In this document: one piece after another, positions 11,622 through 23,655 of the stretch
How positions within the stretch are numbered: the stretch's first letter is position 1
How the letters are laid out: the number at the start of each line of letters is the position of its first letter
Assembly: GCA_030248215.1 (NCBI GenBank)
Contig: JASANG010002509.1
Span: 62,001-126,000, forward strand
DNA from: Enoplolaimus lenunculus
Lineage: Eukaryota; Nematoda; Enoplea; Enoplida; Thoracostomopsidae
Direction: 5' to 3'
DNA length: 64,000 nucleotides
Notes under the pieces: generated by a model
Seen by the model: the letters and a program-made list of their open reading frames with translations, nothing else
Told to the model about the DNA's origin: nothing
Databases searched by the model: none
Translations under genes and position numbers: made by a program

Positions 11622-12136
11622 AGGGTTACGCTATTCTTTTTTTGACGTGCAGTGCCGTCCGTCACTGTGAGGCACCGTCCGTCACCGTGAGGCACCGTCC
11701 GTCACTATGCGGTATCGTACGCAAATAACTAATGTACGATAACGTAAGGTGACGGATGGTGACGGACGGCACCGTCCGTGACGGATGGTGACGGACGGCA
11801 CCGTACGAGTGACGGACGGTGACGGACGGCACCGTACAGTTGACGGACGGTAACGGACGGCACCGTACAGTTGACGGACGGTGACGGACGGCACCGTACA
11901 GTTGACGGACGGTGACGGACGGCACCGTACAGTTGACGGACGGTGACGGACTGCACCGTACAGTTGACGGACGGTGACGGACTGCACCGTACAGTTGACG
12001 GACGGTGACGGACTGCACCGTACAATTGACGGACGGTAACGGACGGCACCGCACGGGTGACGCATGGTGACGCATGGTGACGCATGGTGACGCATTGTGA
12101 CGGACGTAACCGAACGTCAAGTATAGCGCAACCCTT
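11622..12136. mobile_element. Inverted-repeat element P1 with GC-rich minisatellite core
   Basis: Ends AGGGTTACGCTATTC...TTTGACGT and, complementary, ACGTCAAGTATAGCGCAACC. The core (about 11735-12095) is a tandem array of a 31-bp unit built from GACGGACGG, TGACGGACGGCACCGTAC and CAGTT. The GC-rich core stands out in AT-rich DNA. The long Arg/Ser/Pro frames on the minus strand follow the repeat, not a gene. Confidence 0.75.
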
Positions 12137-12410
12137 TAGTGCTATATTTTTAATAACTCGATTCTACTGACAGGTAATTGTCATTAATAATGCAGTAGGC
12201 ATACCATTGCGAAAGCTGAGCAGTGCAGCCACGAACTTTAAATGGGGTGTGTGTAACTTGCGATATACAACAAAATGTAAACCCTAAACCATAACCAATT
12301 ATCACAATGTTCCCTTTAAAACATTTTTCTTTTCTAAATAAACGGATGGTGACTTTGTCTCACAGACTCCAAGTTGGGCTTATACCTAAATTATTTGGGC
12401 TCTCTTATTA

Positions 12411-12553
12411 GGCCCGTAGCCAGCTCACCTTGCTAGAGGGGGCTAAAAACTTTTCAGGAGGGGCATTCAATGGTTTTCGATGAGTTACAAGCAAGGTTGA
12501 AAACTTTCTAAGGGGGCTGAGGCCCCTGCCTCCCCCTTGGGTACGGACCCGTC
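12411..12553. mobile_element. Family E element, copy 3
   Basis: GGCCCGTAGCCAGCTCACC, core with GTTACAAGCAAGGTTGAAAA, right end CTTGGGTACGGACCCG. Confidence 0.72.
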
Positions 12554-13005
12554 TGTTTATCTTTGAAAGTTTATGCTCAACTTTGCCGAGCTGCTGTTTG
12601 ACGCAAAACTAATGCAAATGCAAGTTGACTTACAATAATTAATATTTAAATTCTTTTGCAATTTCTCAATTCCAAAACATGGATTCCGTCAATCTACCGG
12701 ATACGGCAGTTCGCAAATGAGTTTCTGTGCTGAAATTTTTAAAATGCAACGCAAAAACGTTACTGCAATGCCTATTGAATGGTTTGGTTTAATTGCACTA
12801 TTCTTAATACTCAAAATGATGTTGGAAAAATACATTAATGTCGGTTACGTTTTCTACCCAAGATCAACTTTGTGTAGGAACATTTCTGTGAACTGGCGAA
12901 AATTACTGAACATCAATTGCCTCTGTTGCATCAGTGAAATAATGGCTATTGCTGCGACCGTGGTGATTTAAATATATTAGCTAACATTTTAATTCATTTT
13001 AAATC
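12554..13005. other. No supported gene
   Basis: Open frame at 12717-12971 has no recognisable domain, biased AT-rich codons and no clear splice context; not called. Confidence 0.4.
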
Positions 13006-13165
13006 ACGCCCGTAGCCAGCTCACCTTGCTAGGAGTGGGGGGTAGAAATTTATAAGCAAACGTATTTAAGGGTTTTCGTTATCTTACAAGAAAGGTTGAA
13101 AGTTTTTAGGGAGGCCAAAAAACTTTCCATGAGACCCTTTTCGATGGGTCGGGCAATATGAGTTA
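13006..13165. mobile_element. Family E element, copy 4
   Basis: GCCCGTAGCCAGCTCACC at the left and the AAAGGTTGAAAG core; the right end is diverged, and TGTCTACGGG at about 13305 may be its displaced end. Confidence 0.55.
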
Positions 13166-13914
13166 ATTTGAGTATTCAAGTACTGGAACCATCATGGATG
13201 TCCAAAAATTATGGCCCAATGTAATGATTTCGAATTATACTGGACTATAATTGGTTTAAGCAGGGTTAAAGTAGTTTTCTAAGCGGAACCTTTCTGGATC
13301 CGCCCTGTCTACGGGTATGTCAGTTTTAGTATCGATTGTTTGAGTATTTCCTAAACAGTGTAGTTTTGGTTATTTTTTGACAAGAACCCAAAAGACGAGT
13401 AACAACATCTTTTTGGTTAATTACACGTCAAATTTGTGATTTTATAAATACACGAAAACTCATCAACAGTTTGTTATTAAGAGAAAATTAATTAAACCCG
13501 CGGATAATATACAGGATATCAGCGTTCGCGTACGAGCCCGAAGCCAAAGACGGCTCAGAAGGCAACTCAGTCCCTTGTGCAAAACGTTTGATTCTCCTAG
13601 AAAATATTCAATCTTATTTATCAGTCAACGAAACACTTGTATGACTCTCCTGGAAAAAGATTTAGCCCTCTCAAGCAAGCTGAAATGGCTACTGGCCAAA
13701 GTCAATTTTATTGCAAAATTTGGCTATTGATGTATAAGGTCAGTCAGTCTAGAGCCGCGTAGAGAAATCGTAGGTACAAACCAACTGCAAACGAAAACAA
13801 ATTCAATTTTATTAAAAAATTCAAATTTCAAGTTGACATTTCAATGTGACGTTTTCAATCAAGGACGCTGAAAAGCCTCAGTTTTCAACTCAGTATTGTG
13901 TTTTATACCGGAAC

Positions 13915-14230
13915 CGGATGCTGCAATTGTCAAATTTTTGAGCCAGGCGAACTGAAAGTGTTTGGCGATACGAAAGCAAGCACCGACTGAATCAAGAAAA
14001 CATCAGTGACTAAGCGCTGCATTATATAAGCAGCTCGCATCGTCGGACTCGGCCGCAAGCCGATGTGCGTCGACCGGTGTCACGGCAAGAATGAGGTAAT
14101 GAGATCCGTGGTGACGCTGGATGCGTGGTAACTCAAGTTAACAACGCAAGCGTTATTCGAAGTAATAAATACGCTTTCTAATACTTAAATCATCATAGCA
14201 GTTCTTGAAATTTACTAATGGTTCTATGAT
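13915..14230 (+). mobile_element. Possible solo LTR-like remnant
   Basis: TATA-like box in TTATATAAGCAGCTCGC (about 14022-14038), a GC-richer stretch after it and AATAAA near 14165, an LTR-style promoter/terminator pair. No coding parts or paired repeat; broken and poorly bounded. Confidence 0.22.
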
Positions 14231-14400
14231 GCACAACTGGTGGTGTGCAAACGGACCGAAAACATCGGACTTGCGTAGTGGCGGATCCATGAGTTTAAAG
14301 AACACGGGGATTACATGAGATATAATAGTGAAAAAAAGCTCTCGAGCGAAGCGAGCAGGAAACCAAACGCTATTTGAGTTTTACAACTTAATATGTACTG

Positions 14401-14825
14401 TAGTGACCTGAATAAGAGGTGGAGTACTGATATTTGTTTGACCTCTACAGAGGGTACTCCCGCTGTTATTCGGTTACGGACTGTTATTATTTTTAACCCG
14501 CCCTCCGCCGGCCTTCGTTACTGATATGTATTCGGTATTGCAACTATCCGTTGAATTAAACGTTTATTAGTCTTGTGTCAATAGCTTGAGCGATAATCAA
14601 AGGTTATACTACGAGTGTACTTTCAAATCTTAACTACGTTTTAAAGTTTTGAACTCAACTTTATTAGGTCCTGGAGTCATTGATGCGCTACAATTAGGAA
14701 TAATTGACATTTATGGATTCTAATTAGGGTTTAGGGACTCTATCCGCTTACCTACGTTTATTAGGGATACGAACTCGTATTGATTTTAGCTCAAAATGAG
14801 GAACCGATCTTGTTACCCCCCCCTT
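14401..14825. mobile_element. Family D element (TAGTGACCCGAATAAG ends), copy 1
   Basis: TAGTGACCTGAATAAGAG at the left, a conserved core with AACTATCCGTTGAATTAAAC, then GACATTTATGGATTCTAATT and GGGACTCTATCCG. The final GGGTCACTA is lost in a C-rich run. Confidence 0.7.
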
Positions 14826-14899
14826 TATTCAGTACATACAAAATCTGGGATTTGATCTGTGTTAGAGGAAGGGAACTTGTTTGCTTTAAGCTATTATAT

Positions 14900-15505
14900 C
14901 AAGAGCCCACATTCTCAAATATGTATAGCCTCTATCACCAGTTGGTAATACCAAGAGTGCATGATACCCTTTAACAAGAGTATGCAACTGGGTAACAAGA
15001 GTATGCAACTGGGTACATTTTATGTAGAAAAAAATGTGCCCAGCGCGCGTTGCATTTTTGGTTTACCCCCCGTATTTGGGGGGAGGGGGTTCAAAATCTC
15101 CATCGATGTTGAAATTCATGTGCTATTGTATATACTAAAATGTGGTCCGATTATATTTTCCGTGTTGGCTGGCGGATACACGTGTAAAATGTACGTAAAA
15201 TTTACCCCCCCCCCCCAAAATGAGGGGGGTTGGCCAAAAACGCAACGCGTGCCGGTACATTCTTTAATACACAGAATGTACCCAGTTGCACACTCTTGTT
15301 AAAGTGATCATCCACTCTTGGTAATACGTTTTTAAATTCTCGATCAGTCGAGGTTGCAAATGTCAAATTTTGCACAGAAACAAGGTGAAATCATAATACT
15401 ATGATGGATTCCTAAGCCCTTCGTTCAGTGATTTGAATGTTTCAAGTTCTATCACCAACTTGATTGATAAGTGCTACACACATTTGAGAATACGTGACTT
15501 ATAAG
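14900..15505. mobile_element. Element I copy interrupted by a family H element
   Basis: Left arm (ATTCTCAAATATGTATAG, CCAGTTGGTAATAC) stops at 14950 and resumes at 15321 with the GTTTTTAAA that directly follows in the copy at 3443. The right arm ends near 15498 with TGAGAATACGTG. Confidence 0.65.
14952..15320. mobile_element. Family H element, copy 2, nested in element I
   Basis: CAAGAGTGCATGAT at the left and ATCATCCACTCTT at the right, bordered on each side by GGTAATAC, an apparent 8-bp target duplication. Holds GTTGCATTTTTGG and the poly-C arms of the family. Confidence 0.75.
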
Positions 15506-15714
15506 CTTTAAACTGCTGACTGTCGGTGAATTTCTTAGCTCTGTCTGCGCTAGTTTCTTTCGACTTATGACAAAACATAAATGTGTCACATAAAAGTTTG
15601 TTGATATTTTTTTGGTCAAAATGTCAATTGTTATTAACGCCGTTACGTGGGAATTTTGCTAAGTAATTGACACAGGATGTTTGCTTCACAGCCTATTTCT
15701 GGTTTAGGTTCCAG

Positions 15715-15888
15715 TCGGTTAGCTAGCCAGTTTACCTTTCAAGGGGGGCTGAAAAATTTTCTATAGGCGTATATAAGCGGTTACGTTTGGCTTACAAGTA
15801 AAGTTGAAAATTTTCTAGAGAGGTGGCAAAATGTTTCTAGAGGAGGGTTGACCCTCCTGCCTCCCCCCTGCTGCGGGTCCATTGAGCG
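15715..15888. mobile_element. Family E element, copy 5
   Basis: Diverged left end TAGCTAGCCAGTTTACC and core AAGTTGAAAATTTTCTAGAG; right end CCCTGCTGCGGGTCC. Confidence 0.55.
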
Positions 15889-16187
15889 GGTGCTGGTTTT
15901 CGTTGAAAATATTTGAAATCCTTCAGCTAATTTTGCTTCTAGGCGTTGACCAAAATAAACCCGTCCCACAGGTTTGTTGTAATTTTTTTCGGTCGAAATG
16001 CCAGTTGTTATCAACGACATTACGTGACAATCTTGCTACGTATACAGGTTGTTCGCTTCAGTGCCTAATTCTGGTTTAGGTTCTAGTTGGCGTACAGTGC
16101 TGGTGCTTGATTTTCATTCAATCTATTTTTGTTACCGGGTGTAAAAGTTGAATCTGACACACCCGTCTGGTCGGTATTTCGACCAAT

Positions 16188-16374
16188 ATTACTTTAAGGG
16201 ACGTAACAGTAGATTAAGCGTATTACTAAGCCTAAGTCTAAGCGTAAGCGTTTCAAAAATGAGTTTCTAAAGCCTAATCCTAAGCCTAAGCAAAAAATGT
16301 AATCTAGAATCTAAACCTAATCTTTTATAGGCCGACCAGAGAAACCTGGACGCCTCTTAAAGTAACATGGGCTG
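16188..16374. mobile_element. Hexamer element type C, copy 1
   Basis: Left CCAATATTACTTTAAGGG then GTAACAGTAGATTAAGCG; core with AAGCCTAAG words; right GACGCCTCTTAAAGTAACAT. Ends shared with the copies at 45075, 46917, 47424, 48562 and 49089. Confidence 0.75.
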
Positions 16375-17412
16375 GTATACGGATCGAATGAAATATTTGA
16401 AAAACTTTTGCTAATTTTATTTACTGCAATAGTTAAAAATATTATGATAGCCTTTCATTTTCCTCGTTTTTTGTCGACTGACACAATATTGTTACAAATT
16501 CAGAAGAATGGCTAATCGTTTATGGCATACATTAAGCTTCATAGCTTTAAGTAGAGATTTATTACTTAGAGTATTGTATTGACATGAAAGGTTATTATTG
16601 AACTTCTAATCTGGATATCTTTTTATACAACTGACCATTGAAGAATCTAAGGGGGGTACAGAAACCTAGCATCCCCCACCAACAGAGATGAAAAACAAGC
16701 TTTGTGTAACGGCTGAACATTAAAATAGCGTCCGGCTTCTAGCTGGCTTAATTCTAGAATTAGTTTCAACCGTCCACTTCACGCGATCCTATTTTTTGGA
16801 CCTTTTTGGATCGGCCGTTGTACTGATTAAATACTATTAGCAAAAGTCGATGATTATTGTTTGACAAGAGTATGCAACTATTTGTTTTGGACTTGGTATC
16901 AAAATTTACCAGGCAAACCAGTTTGCATACTGTTGTCAATCAATCATCCACTCTTGTTTTTAAGGTAATAAAAAAGGTTGTAAAAAGCACCGCATTTTCA
17001 GCAGCCTTACTTACGGTAACCATTATCATTTGATATTTTTTGTGAGGTCTGAATGACCAGTGGACCCCCTAAAATATTTGTGTGAGATGAGGTAATATTT
17101 AGACCCCACAAAATTTGACCAGCCATAAGTACTTGGCGGTCTATGCCTACAATTCAATACACCAAATATGGGTACTTGTTTGGGTTTTCCCTATAACGTC
17201 ACCCTTAGTTTTACAGAGTAGGGTGGTATGAGCACTTTGTACCTTCCAATCATTCGAGCTTCCGCGCCTCTGAATTTTCTGTAATTTCAAGAAACCCTAA
17301 ACAGGATGGGCCTGTCGCTGCCTAAGCATCCTGCAGTAAAACAGGTTATTGTTAGAACAACATTTCTAAACAAGCACTTCTGATGCTTGAATTTTTTTTG
17401 CGTTCAGTAATA
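16375..17412. other. No gene; one mini H element
   Basis: A 95-bp reduced family H copy lies at 16864-16958 (ACAAGAGTATGCAAC to GCATACTGTTGTCAATCAAT and CCACTCTTGT). The rest is unremarkable AT-rich DNA. Confidence 0.5.
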
Positions 17413-17731
17413 CCAAGAGTGGATGATGCATTCTTTAACAAAAGTATGCAACTGGGTACATTCTGTGTAGAATAGAATGTATCCGGCAGGCGTTGAGTTT
17501 TTGCCGTACCCTCTTTTTTTAGAAGGGGTACAACCTGTGCGAACCATGCCACTTTATGTATCCGGCAACAAATTGCTCAGTTTATAATTTAATTTAGGGT
17601 TATTGCATGTGACAGCGACCACCCCTCTAAATTAAGGGGGGTCGGCCACAAACGCAGCGTCAGCTGGGCTGGTACATTTTGTACCATGCGCAAACCAAAG
17701 AGTTGCACACTATTGTGTCATGCACTCTTGT
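17413..17731. mobile_element. Family H element, copy 3
   Basis: CAAGAGTGGATGATGCATTC at the left, GTACCCTCTTTTT arm, right arm GTACATTTTGTACCATGCGC and TCATGCACTCTTG. Confidence 0.75.
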
Positions 17732-17981
17732 TGGTACTGTTTATGCATGGGTCTTGGAGGGTAACAGATGCTAGGAAGTGGGGGGCGGGCCCTGGTGGTG
17801 GTAGCCCTCGTTATTGGAAAGTAAACAGATGGTCTTGTCCGATGGTTACAGCTAATGTGTGACTTGAAAACATTCCATTTACCAAATTATCAACTACTGT
17901 GATGGCAAGATTTGAACAAGCACCAAAAAATTTGCATCGACTTTGTAAATAGATTTATTACAAATTTATGTCGGGTTTCTA

Positions 17982-18191
17982 AACGGCAAAAAATGGTGAG
18001 TCAAATTAACACTACAAAAATAGACGTTACGGGACTACACAAACTGAGTCAAATTCGACGCCACCATAGTCAAACCTGCGACTAACTGAGTCGAACTTGA
18101 CTCTGACGGAGTCGATGTTGACTCAGTTTGTGTAAAGTCTCGTAGAGCCTATTTCGGAGAGAATCAATTTGACTCACCATTTTTTGCAGTG
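17982..18191. mobile_element. MITE T1, copy 2
   Basis: GGCAAAAAATGGTGAGTCAA and its complement flank the palindromic GACTCTGACGGAGTC core; right border GCAGTG followed by TA. Confidence 0.78.
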
Positions 18192-18766
18192 TAGCTCGCG
18201 ATCACCTCGCTCGAGATGTTTTGTTCACCGTTTACGCTGAAATATTTTGATAAAATTTGTGAAACAGTTTTGAAATACTTTCCCTCCTGTAGGTTTGTAG
18301 GGGTTATTTTCTTAATTGAAATCGTCTCAGTGCACTTTTAAATCAACTTTAATATATTTGCGAGTTAAATTGACACTTTATAATTTAAACAGCTCTATCT
18401 CTTGATTCGTTCAAAGTAACGTTGAATTTACATTTACACAATTCAAAGATTTGGGCTAAACCTGGTTTCAATGTGGTATGACTTTGTTAGCTAACGTCAA
18501 ATACTTAGTTGAAGCAGCGATTCTTAGTAACTATTTTCACGAACTCAAGTGTTTTTTTGGTTATTACCTAAAATTCTGCCTATGTCCTGCTGAGCAAACT
18601 CAGGTTGAAAATTTCTGTGTAGACAAAACGAACAACAACAACAATCTGAATATAGATTGCGTTTAATTGGAGTTATATTTGACCATATCCAATTTTCTGC
18701 CGCGTACTCTGATTCGCTTATCGATAATTCTGTAAAAATTAAAATAACCACATCGTATGGTGTCGC

Positions 18767-18964
18767 CATGTATAGAACAGGGCCGGAAACGTTGTATAAG
18801 TATATTCTTAATGAATAAGCCTAAGCCTAAGCATAAGCATAAGCATAAACACGAGCTTGTACCTAAGCCTAAGCCTAAGTCTAAACAAAAAAATTTGTCT
18901 AAAGCGTAAACGGACTCTATTACAACCCCGCAGGAAAACGATCCGGTGATGTTCTATACATGGG
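18767..18964. mobile_element. Hexamer element type A, copy 1
   Basis: CCATGTATAGAACAGGGCCG at the left and its complement GTTCTATACATGGGC at the right; core of AAGCCTAAGCCTAAGCATAA words followed by CAAAAAAATTTGTCTAAAGC. Confidence 0.8.
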
Positions 18965-19177
18965 CTTCGTCAGATTATGATGCCACACTTTAAATTGCAT
19001 TTGACCGATAATAATAAAAAGGGTTTTTCAAACCACATCACAGGGTCTCGTGAATAAAATGACGTTTATCTGTTCCAATTGGCGCTAGGGTATCCGTGTA
19101 AAAAAATTTCAGCTGCACCCTCCTTCCGGTTCTTTTCTTAAGCAATTATTTATTTTAGTAGAGAATATATGTAATGT

Positions 19178-19458
19178 TAACAGCAAATATTAACTCAATC
19201 TGAGTTTATTTAATTGCGGGTTACATAATTAATTAACTCAGAATGAGTTCATTTAATTAATAATTCTGAGTAACAGCAAATATTAACTCAATCTGAGTTT
19301 ATTTAATTCCGGGTTACATAATTAATTAACTCAGAATGAGTTCATTTAATTAATAATTCTGAGTAACAGCAAATATTAACTCAATCTGAGTTTATATAAT
19401 TCCGGGTTACTTGATTAATTAACCCAAAATGAGTTCATTTAATTAACAATTCTGAGTT
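19178..19458. repeat. 93-bp tandem repeat, three units
   Basis: Each unit carries the palindromes AACTCAATCTGAGTT and AACTCAGAATGAGTT. Units 1 and 2 differ by one base; unit 3 is more diverged, so the last duplication is recent. Confidence 0.93.
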
Positions 19459-20990
19459 CTGAAAGACCAAATTCAGAGCTCAGTCTTCTGAATACATTCA
19501 ATTAATTCACTAGAACTTACAGTGCAGGGAGTATATCTAAACAGGTACGGTAGATGCCTGTGAGAAGTTCGTGATTTTGCAAGGTAAAAGGCCCTGAATC
19601 ACAACTTCTAATTCGTTCTATCCCGATGTTATGCGTATCGCTCTGATTCAGTGACGCGCCCGGTAAATGTTTACTGCCCCACCCGAATGCTTTTATTACA
19701 CCGAATATTAACAAGTAAGATACGAGTACAATATCCAACTAAAATCCGTGCAATCCTAACCCCGTTAGAATTACCATCACAGTTTTACCAAAATTCTAAC
19801 CATGCACTCTAACTCCGATAGATATACACTAAATTTCCGTCGAAACTAACCCCGTTAGAATGACAACCCAGTTAGATTTACTAAACTACGGTTCCCCAAG
19901 TTTCCTTATAACCCCAAGTGTTCCTCGGTATACCATAACACCAGTGTTCAATACTGGATACCCGTAGCGCCCTGCGCTCTACCAATAACACGCCTATCCA
20001 GTTTCCTTCGCATTATCGCCACCGTGGCAACTCCTATTTGACTGAAGACTTACCGCGAAAGATATTCAGACTCCGTCCCGAAGTGCACGAAATTTATCAG
20101 AAATTATAGAAAACACAAAAACTTCGACAAACGTTCAAACGCAACTCGACCTAACCAGCTATGTTGCGATAATGATTCCGGTCCTGGCTATCCATATGCG
20201 TCTCGTCCTAATTTGTATACAAGCCGATATCCGCATTTGGGTGTCCGCCGCACAAATTACGTCCAGAGCCACCCGTTCTACACAACCACAAACAACAATT
20301 AACAACAACAACAAAATACCAGACACCCATTTTGGGTGATGACGTAGCCTAGCTATGTCATTACCCGCAAAATTAGCCAAATAAATATGCAACAATATTC
20401 AACGGCCATGCAAGGCCCAGGTTAGTTTCACATTGCTGACGCAGCCGCCATTGCATAATTTCTATCATTTTACCCTCGTCGTTACCATTTTCACAGTTTA
20501 AGCAAAATTTATATTTTTATTGCGCTAAACATTAATCGTGAAACGACGTCTCTGGAATAATAAAATTCATTTACACTCCGCCACCAGTATCCATAATAAT
20601 TACCACGCTGGTTATTGAGTCCATCTTTTCCAATCTTTGCTGCATTTATTATCATTTGCTGATAGGACTTGTAGCTTTCGAGCCCGCAAATGGAGAGGTT
20701 CAAAATTCAGCGTCAACTACCATTTTTTCCAATTATGAGATCCGAAATTGCATCAGTTGTTCAGTTTGACAACCAATCGCTAACTGGTTATAGGTGCTAT
20801 ACACATTTGAGAATATGGGATCCCGGATTACCTTAGATTCACTGGATTTTGAATCGTTGAGAAAAAAATTGGACATATTTGCTTGCATGTAACAACGATC
20901 AGAATTTTATACACTTTTGCTATAGTTTTTAATGATTTTAGCATAAAATTTTTTATATTCCGAAATAAAATGATTGCTATGCCCATGTGG
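19459..20990. other. No gene; tRNA-like fragment and repeat halves
   Basis: 19918-19995, minus strand, reads GGTAGAGCGCAGGGCGC then CCAGTATTGAACACTGG, a perfect T-arm-like hairpin; it looks like a decayed tRNA-derived SINE head. 20150-20400 is GC-richer with a minus-strand hydrophobic frame I do not recognise. An element I half lies at 20765-20822. Confidence 0.35.
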
Positions 20991-21012
20991 TTAGTGTCAT
21001 GGGTACCGGTAG

Positions 21013-21325
21013 ACACTAGCGGTTTCAGGGGGGCGGAGTTGGAGCGTCCGCTTCCCCCGTCAGAGTTTCTTTGCGATAAAATGGCAAAGTCCCTGCCGTA
21101 CAAATTTTCCCTCAGTAAAATTTTTTGTACAAAAAATACAATTTTTACCCTCAGAATTTTCGGTGCGATAAAATGATACGTTCTCTGCCTTACAATTTTT
21201 CCTCTTAGAAACCTTTCTGGTGATAAAAAATAATGTCCCTCCTACCATGCAATTGTTGCGTTTCATTTTATTTGCCAGCCCGCCCCCCCCGGTCAGACAT
21301 TTTTGGATCCGCCTCTGCCGGCAGG
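21013..21325. mobile_element. Family F element (GGATCCGCC ends), copy 1
   Basis: Left end diverged; core repeats TTTGCGATAAAATGGCAAAG and GTGATAAAAxxATxxTCCCT; right end TTTTTGGATCCGCCTCTGCC, as at 24100-24120. Confidence 0.6.
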
Positions 21326-21844
21326 TATCTGCCGTGGCTGCAGGGGGTTTCGAAACAATATTTATGTAAACATGTGGGTATACAGAGTAAGAAGGTTAGT
21401 AAATTTGAAGCTGCCACAACTGATTTAAAAACAATTTTTCATTGTACCACAATTTTGATACATCCAACGGATATTCTAAACCCGTTTATGGATGACATCT
21501 TATACACCATATGTTACGTTTAGTGTGATCAAACTCGCTTGACATCTCGAGCAAAATATTTTGTACGTTTGGGACTGATTTTTCCAGTTTTATAAGACAA
21601 AAATATTATTTCAACAGTCAAATGATTGATTTTATTGAATGTTGAATGAAATTTTCAAATTAAATTTAAAAAAAATTTTACATTTTCAATTCGAAGCAAA
21701 TATGGTGTGTTGTGAATGGTAAATGTAATGATTTTGTAGCGTCATAGACAATCTCTGATGGCAGAACGGTGCTGACATTGCTAATCAAGTAAGGTTACGC
21801 GACAAATTTCATATCAGTATATTTTCTGTAAACGTGATGTAATG

Positions 21845-22072
21845 TAGTGACCTGAATAAGAGTGGGGGATTGATATTGAACTAAACTTGATTTGGTCTTA
21901 TAGTATTTTATACACTACAATTTGAAATAATTACCTTTTTTGGACTCTAACTAGGGTTCAGGGACTCTATTATCCGTTTACGGACTCTTATTAGAGATAC
22001 GAACTCGTATTGATTGGGACTCAAAACGGGGACCCCTTCTTATTACCCCATACCATCTTATTTGGGTCACTA
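21845..22072. mobile_element. Family D element, copy 2 (internally shortened)
   Basis: TAGTGACCTGAATAAGAG at the left and ATCTTATTTGGGTCACTA at the right, complementary ends; the centre lacks about 130 bp present at 33909. Confidence 0.75.
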
Positions 22073-22618
22073 GAGTTATACGCCTTCTTGGCAAATGCTG
22101 TGAGACTCATATTCTTGTGTGTTCTGAGCCAGTCGGCCTGATTCGAAGCCCTTTGAATCATAGTGTTTAGTCCATTTTAACCATTGTGAACTTTAATAAG
22201 TCCATTTGTAAGGTTTTCGGTCATGTTTTTGCCCCCCCCCCTAGAAAATTTTCAACCTTGCTGTTAAGTCATTTACGGTCCCGGCCGTCCGAGGTAGCAG
22301 CCTAAACGTTTGTAGCGCCTGTCCGATGGCAAATATTCATAACGAGGACTGATTAATGTGAACGGGAACATTAAATGATGGTACAATTTAACAGATTAGC
22401 GCCTTTGGGACGCCCTTAAAGTAACATGGATCACCTTGGGTTTTGAAATTCATGAATTTTATATTAAACAAAGAATATGCCAGATTTCTAATGAGTTTCA
22501 GCGTAATCAACCAGTTAAGTTAATCCGGAAAGTTTAGCTTACTAAAATACTTCAGATATATTTCACTAACTTCTTTAAGTATAAGTGTATTAATATTGAA
22601 TAAATCTTTGCTTATGAG
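22073..22618. other. No gene; element fragments
   Basis: 22215-22270 is a minus-strand half of family E (CTAGAAAATTTTCAACCTTG). 22410-22440 ends like a type C element (GACGCCCTTAAAGTAACATG). Confidence 0.45.
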
Positions 22619-23467
22619 GGGTTCACGTTATAACTGGGGCAGTCGGGTCACGTTTTGTTACATGTTGATTCGACATCAACAAATTTTTGTTACCATCATA
22701 TGATACGGACAAGCAAAAGTCGAATATCATGTGATATTGCTATACAAAGCACGGGTATTCATGTTATCTCAGCTTACAAGTGTTCGAATGGCACGTAATA
22801 TAATCAGACATATTGTTGAATATCATATGCTATTCCAAATTAACAGCATATATGATATGATATTCAAAGACGAATTTGGAGTATCATATGATATTCCATT
22901 ATATAGTTTAAGACGTATACAATCCGCTAAAATTTTGAATATTCCCTCCCAAATTCGAATTTTTCTGCCAAAATTTGAATTTTCCCGCCAAATTTTGAAT
23001 TTTTGCGCCAAAATTTGAATTTCCCGCCAAAATTTGAATTTTCCCACCTGAATTTGAATTTGCCGCCAAAATTTGAATTTTCAACCAAAATTTGAATTTT
23101 CCCGCCAAAATTTGAATTTCCCGCCAAAATGTGAATTTCCCGCCAAATTTTGAATTTTCCCGTTTAAAATTGAATTTCCCGCCAAAATTTGAATTTCCCG
23201 ACAATTACATGTCGATTAGTATCATATGATATTCCAAACCTAGTTATGCAGCTGACTCAGTAGACATTTTCAAAATGATCATATGATATTGACAGACAAC
23301 GTAGGGAATATCATATGATATTGAAGGACAAAACATGACCGATACGTGATGTTAGCAGACAACCACTGTTTTTTGAATGTCATATTGGGTTACATCGCAG
23401 ACAAAATGTTACCCAATATGTACAACGTGACAAAACGTGGCCCAGCTGCACCATATATAACGTGAAC
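22619..23467. mobile_element. Inverted-repeat element W with minisatellite core
   Basis: Ends GGTTCACGTTATAACTGGGG and its partial complement at 23420-23467 (CGTGACAAAACGTGGCCCAG, ATATAACGTGAACTC). Inside, ATATCATATGATATTC-type palindromes occur at least eight times and surround a 20-bp minisatellite. About 850 bp, no coding frame. Confidence 0.72.
22937..23200. repeat. GAATTTxCCGCCAAAATTT minisatellite
   Basis: About 13 imperfect units of roughly 20 bp, consensus TTTCCCGCCAAAATTTGAAT. It gives false minus-strand frames repeating NSNFGGK. Confidence 0.92.
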
Positions 23468-23483
23468 TCAACATTAAATAGCG

Positions 23484-23655
23484 TAAATAAGTAAAACTAC
23501 TTCTGTCATTTCCTCATTAATTAAGTAAATGTAAAGCTGAAAATTTTTTGTTTGCTTAAAATTAAGTTAAACTTTGCCAAGCACCATAGTATGTAAAACC
23601 GACACTTAATTTGGCAACAGTTGCACTTAATTTTGAGTATATTTTTGTATGCAAT
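23484..23655 (+). repeat. Left arm of a long inverted pair (family R)
   Basis: GTTTGCTTAAAATTAAGTTA through GACACTTAATTTGGCAACAG is the reverse complement, with substitutions, of 25225-25410. Confidence 0.7.

Noticed and set aside
11662-12120. Long minus-strand frames rich in Arg, Ser, Pro and Thr
   Set aside because: All three frames stay open because the 31-bp tandem unit lacks stops; they repeat with the array and have no start context or domain.
20159-20395. Minus-strand frame with an LLLLLIVVCGCV stretch as a secreted protein
   Set aside because: The hydrophobic run comes from a TTG simple repeat and no domain follows; kept only as a note on the region.
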